From the NCBI GenBank assembly GCA_947652115.1, contig OX393570.1, positions 5,840,958 to 5,904,957 of the forward strand: DNA of 64,000 nt, read 5' to 3'. The notes below the pieces were generated by a model. That model ran no database searches. It had not been told where the DNA came from and saw only the letters and a list, made by a program, of their open reading frames with translations. The translations under genes were made by a program, and so were the position numbers. Origin of the DNA: Blastomussa wellsi. Lineage: Eukaryota; Cnidaria; Anthozoa; Scleractinia; Plerogyridae. The number at the start of each line of letters is the position of its first letter. Position 1 is the stretch's first letter. Below, piece after piece: positions 54,875 through 64,000 of this stretch.

Positions 54875-57800
54875 TCAGAGGGTCAAAAGTTCCTTGCAGA
54901 AAACAGTGCATCGGTATATATACAGAAGGTTGGTAGTTTGATGCACTCAGATAATGTTTTATCTTACAGTAAAGTTTCTGTTTGAGGCTTAATTGATCTG
55001 CAATGATCTCCCTTCAGGTTGAAGCCAGAATAATTGAAGAATCCGAACGGGCAAAGCATTATCTCGATCCCACCACAGAGGACCCGATTGTTAAGGTAAC
55101 GGTCGTCTCTAAGTCACTGAAGTGGTAACAGTGATAACTTCTGACCTAGCATTTACATGTACACTTAGGATTTGTAGAAGTCATGGAAACTCCTCTAAAG
55201 TCGTGGAATTTAAGTATGTGCGATAGAAAGAAAATGAACTAAAGGACTCCACAATTAAGAAAATATTTGAAAGTGTCTAAGAAAATAAAATTTAGGCTGT
55301 GGAAAAGGTCCTGGAAAAGTCATGGAATTTAAAAATAAAAGAGTATTTAAAACCCTCTATGTATTATGAGACATGCCAAAGGAGGTTTGGTGTATTTGTT
55401 TGAAAATGAATGAATTTCTTATACAGGTTGTGGAGGAAGAGTTAATACGCAAGCACATGAAAACAGTGGTTGAAATGGAGAACTCTGGTGTTATTCATAT
55501 GCTCAAGCATAACAAGATAGAAGGTTTGTTTGCTTCTATCTTGTACATATTGTACTTAAATGATTTTAACATTAATTATTTTTGTCTAAAATGTTGTTTT
55601 GTTGCTAAAAATCCAGAACATTTAAAGTGATTGATCAGACATGTTCTGCTAAAAAAATGATCAACTGAATCACAGAAATCATTCATAAAAGGACTCAATC
55701 ATAAAGTTTTAAATAGGAAAAAGGTTTAAATGGGAATTTTTTGCTTAAGCTCTGTGAAGTTCATCAGCGGCATAAAACAAACATCGGCCAAGACAGCAAA
55801 GGAACTGGAAAGAATTAAGAACAAGAAAATGATAGCTCCTAGATAAAGAAAAAATCACAAATTTTTTACACCCAGTAATGGTAAAGCATTAAAAATTTCA
55901 TGAAAATCCATAATGATTATCATAATTTTCATTGCTATGTTTTGTGTTCAGATCTGGCCCGAATGTACCGTCTCTTTGTCAGAGTCAAGGATGGGTTGAA
56001 GACAGTGTGTGACTGTATGAAAGGATATTTACGAGAACAAGGAAAAGCTCTTGTTGTAGAAGAGGAAGGGGAAAGCGGCAAAAACCCCATCACCTACATA
56101 CAGGTTAGATTTTTTGTTTGAGTAGAGTAGTTTTTAAGAATCTTTCTTTAATGTGTTTAATTTAGGGAAAAAAGTAGCCAATGTTTTTGAGCAAAGTAGA
56201 GTGAAGTAGCCAATGCTTTTTGCCAGCCGTTGATGCTTATTGAAAGCACTGAGAACAGTACTGTTGTCCCATTGTGAAGTCATAATTTTTGTTTGTTGTT
56301 ATATTTCAGAGTCTCCTAGACTTAAAGGACAGATTTGATCATTTCTTGAACAATTCCTTCAATAATGACAGATTGTTTAAGCAGGCAATATCTTCAGTAA
56401 GTTTTCAGTGTTTGTTTTGGTGCATGTGAAGCACTTGGATATTTTAAATAAGTGTCACTATAAAAATGTGTTTTTATGTTATTATTTATTATTTATATGT
56501 TACACTTCAGCCCAGAGATCCATGTTAACAGGTGCATTCATCACAGTTCTGCATCAATTGTGCTTGGCTGCAGTGTCTATAAACTTGACACAAAGTTGTG
56601 GTCTATCAAGTCAGCAAATGCTGTCATCCCCTTACAAGATCATAGGCTGACTAATTATTAAGTGATAAAATAAACAGAAGGTTGTGATCTGTATACATGT
56701 ACCGTATTTACCCAAGTATAAGTCGACCTTTCACGACCTAAAAATCAGTCCAAAAAATCGCCCTCGACTTATACATGGGTCAAAAACTAAAACCCAAGCA
56801 CCAGTAAAATAGATTCGGCACAATTAGCATAACAATTGTGTCTATAATCTTACGTAAAATATCTTACAAACAATGATACAAAATGCGAAGTCCTTCGCTT
56901 GGCGGTCTGCGTCTAAATTAGCAGTTCAAGTTGAAATGCTTTAAAATTTATCTGCTTTATGTAGACCTGAGGGTTGAAGATACTCCCTGGCACAATCTCG
57001 GAATAAAGAACTGACATTTCCTGCAAAATAAAGCCGTAAATCTGCTGAGGAAAAACATCTTTCTCGCTTCGAACTCTCTGCTTGGTAACCTGGCATGATG
57101 TAAGCACGTGCAGTCATCAGTTACCAATACTCGACCAATTTTGTAGCTTGGTTACCAAGTTTTCTATACACGCTGTTTATCGAGCGTTCTCAAAGATTTA
57201 AGACCTTCTTTGGTGTTTTGCCTGCCTGCTAAAGCTGCTTTTTCAACTTCAACAGTTAGAAAGGTTTGTCTGCAATTAGTATGTTTGATTTTGTAAGCCT
57301 ATTTCAAACGTTATGGACAAAATGCCCACATGTACATGTGTTGTTAAAACGATTGCGGACATGCAAGAATATTAAAACTTCACATTGAAACTTGCTGTGA
57401 TTGTTTCATATATCCATAGTACTTAACTGAACAATAATTCTAAGAAATACGATATATTTAAGTTTTCCAATAAAATGAAGAAAATTTAGTTTTTGGCCCC
57501 AAAGTTAGGGGGTCGACTTATACACGAGGTCGACTAATACACGGGTAAATACGGTAGGTATAAGCAACATAGAATATGTGTAGGTTGTTAGTCAAGTTTT
57601 TATTTAAGAAGTTAATTTGCTTTTTCTTGCTTCTCTTACAGGAATTTGAATATTTTCTCAATCTCAATGGAAAATCACCTGAATTTTTGTCTCTTTTTGT
57701 TGATGACAAGCTGAAGAAAGGAGTGAAAGGGGTAGGCTGTAGAGTCTTAATGTATATGTCAACTTGACAATGAGATTCATTTTTTAATGTTCTTTCATAC

Positions 57801-60800
57801 TGTAAAGAAAACAATTGTTAATGGTATGATCTGTTTTTATTTCAATGAGAGTGCAAGAAGATACACTGGTGCTCTGAAGTGCTGATAATCTTGTGCTTTC
57901 AATTCACATTAAAAGGGAAAAAGAAGGAAGCCAATAACTTTCACATCCATTTAACAATTGGATTCATTCTTGTTTATTTCAGCTCTCTGAACAAGAAGTA
58001 GAAACAGTATTGGACAAGTGCATGGTGCTTTTCAGATTTCTTCAAGAAAAGGTAACTTCAGTTTAAAATAAGATTGTTTTGATTCAGTGGATGTGCATGT
58101 TAATAGATTTATAGGCAAAAGAATGCATGTAACAACAGGGTCTGGAATGGCCTGTTTATAATTGAAGTGTAAATAGTTAATTTATAAAATAGCATTGTGT
58201 ATCTCAAGGTTGGTTGCTAGGTTTGCCCTTTTTCTGGGTAAAAAATATTGTACTTTGTATGGAGGCTGAAACTAACAAAAATGTTGTGCAATTTATAGGA
58301 TGTATTTGAACGGTATTACAAACAACATCTCGCCAAGAGACTTCTTCTAGGAAAGAGTATATCAGATGACTCAGAGAAAAATATGATCTCCAAGCTGAAG
58401 GTTAGTCACGGTTCTCATGTAATGCTACCTGCCTATAGAAAGAAATATTCTTAAGCTTATCACGAGTTCCTTCAGTGACAATCCCAAAGAGCATCTCTGT
58501 GGGAGGCTAACATTTATAATGCCTGTTTTTGTTTTGCCATCAGCTGAGTATTTGCCAAAATACAACAACAGTGAATTCACCTTATTTACCAGTTTTCATG
58601 AATTTGATTGGGTTACAATATTTCTGGTTTTAAATAAAGCCTAATAATACCTTGTATTCTTTCCTCTTATCAGACTGAATGTGGTTGTCAATTTACATCC
58701 AAACTAGAAGGCATGTTCAAAGATATGACACTATCACAATCAACAAATGATGAATTTAGACAACACATCTCCAACAATCAGGTAAACAGAATATGAAATA
58801 GAGAAAAAAGCACCTTAGACCCTGGTAAGTGGATTGTTTGGAAGTTAATACCCAAGTTGCGTGGAAAACACATCTGGATGAGGTCATTCCTGTTTTGGAT
58901 TGTGCATGGTTATGCATCACTTGTTTTAAGTTTTAAAAATAAAGTTCTGCATGCTGATTGGATGGTGTTGTGTGACATTTCAGATAAATCTGATGGGAGT
59001 GGATCTGGTGGTACGAGTTCTCACGACTGGGTTCTGGCCGACCCAGGCCTCCTCGCCAAAGTGTACTATTCCTCCCCAGGCCCAGCATGCTTTTGACTGC
59101 TTTAAAAGGTAAAATAATCTGCGCTCGCTGTATAGTAAAAAGAACAACAAAACCCTCTTTGTTGTTGTAGGTCAATTTGGAAACTTTGTGTGCTTTTGAT
59201 GTGTCTTAATTAAAAGTTTCGGATTCATGTTTATCAAATTTTGATAAATATGAATCCAAAACTTTTCTAACTCCATGATGATGATCTGCAAATTATAAAT
59301 GTATGAAGACAAAATGGCATTGATTGAATTATGTTTTGACAATGCCTGTCTTTTACTTTTCTTGGTTCTATTTAGGTTGTCACAGTGGAAGACAGTTGAC
59401 TCTTCAGCCACAGCTAGTAAGTTGCTTGTATGCATGAGGATTAGCAAAATAATTATTACAAATTTGGGCTTCATAGGTTAATGTATTTGTTGTTTATAGG
59501 GAACAGCAGAGCTGAATGCAACCTTTCCACCTGCCAGGAAAGTGAGTGCCTTTCTTTGTTAGTCAGTCAGTCTATGCCTGTCTGTCTGTCTGTCTGTCTG
59601 TCAGTCAGTCTTTGTTTGTCTTTCTTTCAATCAGTCTTTACCTGTCTGTCTATTTGTCTGTCAGTCTTTGTCTATCTGTCTGTCTGTCAGTCAGTCAGTC
59701 AGTCTTTCAGTGAGTGAGTCAGTTTGTTTGTCAACTTAAGATAAGTTACCCAGTGCTCATTCTTTGCTTTGATGATACCCTGTGATCAAGCCCTCCCTCC
59801 CTCCCTCCCTCCCTCCCTACTTATTCAAATGCAGATGCCTGATCACAGGTTACTTTGATGGCAACATGCCAACATTCATAAGATAATTCTCCAACGATTT
59901 GTCATTTATATGGTTTTAGGAGGGTGGTCCCACAGAAATACGACGTCACATCTTTCAAGTATCATCGTACCAGATGTGTCTGTTAATGCTGTTTAATACA
60001 CAAGAGAGATGGACGTATGAGGTGGGCATGAATAAAGTGTTACTTGACCACTCAATGAATAGCGTCTGGCAGCCATTTGAAATCTCGTGGCAGGGGAAGT
60101 CTGGGACGTGAGGAAAATTCATATTTCTTCCAAACGCAATGTCAAGGGAAAAATGTCATCTAATATTTTTATTTTGCAGGAAATTAGTCAGCATACAGAA
60201 ATTCCTGAAAGAGATTTAAATCGTGCATTGCAATCACTAGCTTGTGGAAAAGCAACACAGAGAGTTCTTACTAAAGATCCAAAAGGAAGAGATATATGTA
60301 AGTGGAAATATTGTAAATGTTTAATTTTAGTTTTGGAATGGTGCCATAACCTAGTTTTGGAATGGTACCATAACCTAGTTTTGGAATTGTACCATAACCT
60401 AGTTTTGGAATTGTGCCATAACCTAGTTTTGGAATGGTACCATAACCTAGTTTTGGAATGGTACCATAACCTAGTTTTGGTATGGTACCGTAACTCATTA
60501 CCGTCAAACCCCATCAATATGGACACTTCAAGGCCAATACGTAAAAGTCGTGGCAAGCTGAACGATGGCGAACTGTGGTGGACACAAATGTTTCCTTCTG
60601 CCTGTGCCCAACATTTGATGTGGACACCAAAAAGGTTTCTGGTGTTTTCCAGAAGCCTTTGGTGTCTGCAACAAAATAATGTCGTCCTGTTTGCTCACCC
60701 AAGGAAAGATCACAAGCAACAATCTGTCATCGTTTGCCGCGGCCTTAAAACAGGTCCGACTGTGCTTCACAATTTAGCAGCCTGTTGTTCTACTGTAGAA

Positions 60801-61491
60801 CCTTGCTTACTCATACTCATACTCATACTCATACTTTAATTTAATTAAGATTAATTAAGATGTTAGGACTAAGTAAACTTTTGAGGGAATACTATTACTG
60901 GCGCTTGACCCGTTAAACGTTTTTTTCTTCCAATGACGCTTCTGTTGTCTAAATTTTCTTACAGTGAAATAACCTCCGTCTTGTGTTGTTTGTCCGCAGC
61001 ATCTACCGATGTGTTTTCAGTCAACGAGCAGTTTACGTCCAAATTACACAGAGTCAAAATACAAACAGGTACAATGTAATCTCGGTTCAGTGAACGTCTA
61101 TCCTGTTTAGTTTCTCCTTCTGCCTCAGAACTTTTTATTATTAATAAAAATATTTTTTCTTTGCAGTTCTCGCCAAAGGTGAAATGGAACCCGAGAGAAA
61201 GGAGACCAGAAGTAAAGTCGATGAAGACAGAAAACATGAGTATCCTTTTAAGAGCAGTTCGATCTGGTCTGCCCAGCTTCGTGGTCAGCGTTTTATCCTT
61301 GTTTGTTTGTGTTTCATACGTTTCTTTTGTTAATGGCCCTTTTAGCCGTTCTTCTCGACTTTATTGATTCGCTCCTTTATTGATTCGCTCCGACGAAGGG
61401 CTAACGCTCGAAACGTCAGCTCTTTAATCTCTTTACGGTGGCCAATTGACATTATCAACCCAGTTGAAAAAACCAAATTATATTGTTATAC

Positions 61492-61522
<31 letters not shown>

Positions 61523-62784
61523 AAAACTTACCCCCTCTGTTCTCGACTTTATTGTCTGGGAAGTTTGTATGGTTATTATTGTTTAGGGATTTTGTATGGT
61601 AAAAGTAAACAAATCCCAGCAAGATTTCCCAACTTTGTTGTTCATCATTTTCCCGCGTTAAGACAATTGTTAAACAGCACTATGTATAGCACTAAAACAG
61701 TGTATTTCCTTAACACGTTGTAGAATCGAAGCTGCAATTGTAAGAATAATGAAGGCTCGTAAAAAGAGACCGCATAACCTTTTAGTTGCTGAGGTTAGTA
61801 CGCATCCTACATTTTTAACATTTAACAATTGGTTGGTGCTTTTAGCCGCGCATTGTCGAGTTTATACGGTGCACGTCAGACTTTTGGAGAGCACGAAAAA
61901 AGCGTCTAAGCTTCTTGAGTTCTGCCTGTTTTAAAATGATGTTAATCACGTTTTACGCCAAATTAGAATATAACAGTCGAGGGAACATGAGCCTACGGTG
62001 TTTGTCCGTGAGTTCCTAAGCAACATTACGTGACGTGACGTGCGTGTTTTTTTTACGTGTTTGTTTGTTTTATTTTTCTTTCCTTTTTCGTTTGGATGAA
62101 GTCGGAAATTTCTCGAGTGCTTCTACGAAAATTGACCAAAACTGGCATTTGTTGCCCCGACTGAGACCAGTCTCAGTTTGTGCTCGCCCGCTCATGAGCA
62201 TTTTGTTGTTGTTGTGAACAGGTAACAGAACAACTGAAAGCCCGATTCATGCCGAGCCCTCAGGTCATTAAGAAGAGAATAGAAGGTTTGATTGAAAGAG
62301 AGTACTTATCCAGGACGCCCGAAGACAGGTTAGTATAAGCACCTCAGTATCAAACTAATTGTTTTATGATTCACAAGAAGGCGGGAAAAGGAGGGCTTGC
62401 TAAGTTGTTACTGTATGTTATATAAATTTTGATGTCTCCACGGCCAAGTGAACTGTAAGCCAGTTTTTAACCATCGGGTGTCCTGTGGGTGTCCAATGGC
62501 TGCCTTGAAGGTATTTTTTTAGCAAATTTGTAAATCTTCAAATACGTTTGAGCTAAAACTGGATAAATACATCTTAAATGCTACAAGTTTGTTGTGAGAC
62601 CCTTTTGAGATGGTGGAGTTAGACTTAGCAGATAATGTTGGACGCCCACTTTTTAAAATCTTAACTAGAAATGCGCTGTCTCTTCATATTATGGACAAAG
62701 CGTTGCTATACAATGCTTTTGTTGCTCTTAGAGAGTGATCAACCTTGTTTGTCTTGCAGGAAAGTGTATGTTTACGTTGCTTAA
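54875..62784 (+). CDS. CUL3: cullin-3, 5'-truncated 19-exon copy (about 539 aa)
   Basis: Exons: 54875-54928, 55018-55095, 55427-55523, 55952-56103, 56310-56396, 57642-57731, 57983-58051, 58299-58400, 58674-58781, 58984-59108, 59365-59416, 59500-59541, 59920-60021, 60180-60297, 61000-61068, 61167-61239, 61724-61793, 62222-62328, 62760-62784. Recognisable from [13 protein letters not shown] onward: [91 protein letters not shown], neddylation site [10 protein letters not shown], and the C-terminus [18 protein letters not shown]. Cullin-3 scaffolds BTB-adaptor ubiquitin ligases. The BTB-binding N-terminal ~215 residues are missing, while the RBX1-binding and NEDD8 regions are kept. Exon 59365 lacks a canonical AG acceptor (cttg|gttcta). 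All exons lie inside the Polinton ends. Confidence 0.93.
56701..57555. mobile_element. TIR element in a CUL3 intron (about 855 bp)
   Basis: accgtatttacccaagtata (then agtcgacc) at the left is mirrored by ggtcgactaatacacgggta (then aatacggt) at the right. Inner subterminal copies of cgacttataca occur on both sides. No transposase frame is present, so it is a MITE inserted in the intron between 56,396 and 57,642. Confidence 0.75.
59570..59735 (+). repeat. (CTGT/CAGT)n microsatellite
   Basis: Runs of ctgtctgtctgt interspersed with cagtcagt, in the CUL3 intron after exon 59500-59541. A (CTCC)n run follows at about 59,790-59,818. Confidence 0.9.
60333..60495 (+). repeat. 24-bp minisatellite, about 7 copies
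   Basis: The unit ttttggaatggtaccataac (then ctag) is repeated with ggtgcc and attgtacc variants, just inside the CUL3 intron after exon 60180-60297. It produces repeated coding-like frames on both strands that are not genes. Confidence 0.9.
61373..61500 (+). repeat. dispersed repeat fragment
   Basis: Contains cgacgaagggctaacgctcg and aatctctttacggtggccaa followed by ttgacattatcaaccca, a phrase-like block that looks like a fragment of a dispersed invertebrate repeat. It lies in a CUL3 intron. The family assignment is uncertain. Confidence 0.4.
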
Positions 62785-63034
62785 GAAGGATCATTCGTCA
62801 TGCACCGATCCACGCAGTTGTCACATTGTACGTTGCTTGTGGACGTTTCAAGGACATCACAGAGTGAATCATTTTGGGTCCATCTCTTCATTGGACGCGT
62901 TATGTTTTTTAAAACTGTCTGTCTGTCTGCCAGTCATACGAGCACGTGCGTTTTTCAATGTGGTTTTATAAGTTCTCCAAACTGCAGTCGTTTTGAGGAT
63001 GAAGAAAGAATAGCTTAGCATAAACTGTTCGTGG

Positions 63035-63549
63035 TCAAAAGTCTTGAAAAGCCTAATTAACTTCGTGTACAGGTCCGTGATTCGAATTCAAAACACGTTT
63101 GTAAGCGCCATGACATCATGTCTTCAAGGCCGTAAAAGGATAGATGAATCCTTCATCAGCGAGGTTTAAGCAGTCTATTCATGATTGTCCATTTCAAATC
63201 CACTAAAAAATAAATCTGTGTTTCTCCTCCTCATTTTTAACTCCAAAGAGAAGTGCCCCATCTAGCGAAAGGACTGGAAAATAATACGGGACCGGAAAGC
63301 CATGACGTCATCCCATTATCGATTTTTATCGATTAGCCCTGGAAATCGGTGAGACGGGTCCAGAACCTCCGTAGAGGTCTGGGGCGCAGTTTTCCACGTA
63401 TGGGCGCACCGCCATCTTGGAACTACGACCGCTAAAAAAATTGCTCCTGGGTAATTTTGTGAGACGCTTTCTGATTGGTCGAGACGTGTCACGTGTGCTC
63501 TGAGCTGCTCTGTGATTGGTTACGGACCCGTTGAGCGACCTTAACTACT
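63035..63549 (-). repeat. right terminal inverted repeat, 515 bp
   Basis: Complement of 43,932-44,446. It begins 250 bp after the CUL3 stop codon and ends ccttaactact. It supplies an AATAAA at about 63,209-63,214 that could polyadenylate a CUL3-containing transcript. Confidence 0.93.
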
Positions 63550-63555
63550 GTAGTG
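63550..63555 (+). repeat. target site duplication, right (GTAGTG)
   Basis: Exact copy of the hexamer at 43,926-43,931, directly abutting the right terminal repeat. Confidence 0.85.
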
Positions 63556-64000
63556 GCTGTTGTCGGATGCCCAGGGGGTAAATACAGATTAATTTGCTCC
63601 CAGGGCATCCTACAATGTCTTTCAAAACAATAGAAATCGAAATGGACGCCATATCGATAGAAAAGTCCAGTAGCTGTGATAGAGGGAGTAGGTGTGGTGA
63701 GTTTATCGAGGAAATTATTGAATCGAGTTTGAACGCGAGGTGTGATGCTCGAACTCATAAAAAACACTACCACTATGATTACTTATTTTACTTGTAAAGC
63801 ACCCTTTATATCTCTTTTGAGAGTTTGAATTTAACGGTGACTGAATGAGGTGACATGTTCAGTTTGGCAACACCTTCGTTGGCTCTTGTTCTCGGTTTAG
63901 CATGGGCATTTTGAATCGAAGGGGGGAAAGTTTGATTCACTAGCCACGTGAGCTAAAAGTTCGCTCGGAGATAAGACCCAAAAAATACGCGTATTTTTTC
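63556..64000. other. flank beyond the element
   Basis: A short frame from ATG 63,615 (MSFKTIEIEMDAISIEKSSS) with Cys and Glu runs to 63,797. It could be a first exon or chance, and I cannot assign it. A small hairpin of gatgccc/gggcatc type lies at 63,567-63,608. Confidence 0.25.

Larger units (their letters stand above)
43932..63549. mobile_element. Polinton/Maverick-like (adintovirus-like) insertion with captured CUL3, 19,618 bp
   Basis: Defined by 515-bp inverted ends beginning AG and a perfect 6-bp target duplication. The left ~10 kb contains polymerase B pieces, a parvovirus-type phospholipase A2, zinc-finger and orphan genes with short intergenic regions and TATA boxes. The right ~8.2 kb is spliced host gene sequence (CUL3). 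I could not find retroviral-type integrase, packaging ATPase, cysteine protease, or major or minor capsid genes, and the polymerase is split and inverted. The copy is therefore non-autonomous and can move only if supplied in trans. Near identity of the two ends implies recent insertion or conversion. Confidence 0.85.

Noticed and set aside
60188..60556. Repeat-rich frames on both strands in the CUL3 intron
   Set aside because: The 24-bp minisatellite is a multiple of three and keeps frames open by chance.
60087..60839. 250-codon plus-strand frame overlapping CUL3 exon 60180-60297
   Set aside because: The coding-like part is the exon itself plus read-through into the minisatellite; the donor at 60,298 is canonical.

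Overview
The window is eukaryotic nuclear DNA from a cnidarian, most likely an anthozoan and probably a stony coral. The grounds are split genes with GT-AG introns, animal proteins (an ABCC/MRP transporter, cullin-3, a discoidin plus collagen-like secreted protein), A+T-rich introns and intergenic DNA full of short inverted-repeat elements, and animal retroelement and Polinton debris. The species call is an inference; nothing here proves the genus.

Layout. 1-5.2 kb: the last three exons of an ABCC (MRP1-like) transporter on +, followed 3 kb later by a second, diverged copy of its terminal exon; a 1.17 kb palindromic THAP-containing element lies between them. 6.8-26.1 kb: one minus-strand gene that I could assemble into 19 exons with every splice phase consistent, giving a predicted 1242-residue secreted protein (signal peptide, novel N-terminal module, F5/8 type C domain, interrupted Gly-rich/collagen-like segment, long helical region, Cys-containing tail). 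Its introns hold MITEs, a LINE 3' end, SINE pieces and microsatellites. 28.1-43.1 kb: three full-length intronless paralogues plus one broken copy of an unrecognised multipass membrane protein family (about 720-746 aa, signal peptide, Cys-containing ectodomain, about 8-9 membrane segments). Two of them share a conserved promoter containing a direct GAAACTGAAACTGAAA array, which matches the interferon-stimulated response element (IRF site).

43,932-63,549: a complete 19.6 kb Polinton/Maverick-like (adintovirus-like) insertion. It has 515 bp nearly identical terminal inverted repeats starting with AG, flanked by a perfect 6 bp target duplication GTAGTG. Its left half carries scattered and broken virus-type genes: two opposed DNA polymerase B pieces, a parvovirus-type phospholipase A2 protein, zinc-finger proteins and several orphans. 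I see no integrase, packaging ATPase, protease or capsid gene. Its right half is not viral. It is the last 19 exons, introns included, of cullin-3, from roughly human residue 215 to the stop codon, and it ends about 250 bp before the right terminal repeat. The most economical reading is a mobile, non-autonomous Polinton that has captured the 3' two thirds of a host CUL3 gene.

How the parts relate. The ABCC and secreted-protein genes look like ordinary host genes. The membrane-protein cluster and the Polinton lie next to each other, and the element sits just beyond the broken fourth paralogue. The possible IRF-type control of the membrane proteins suggests an immune or stress role, but that is inference from promoter sequence only.
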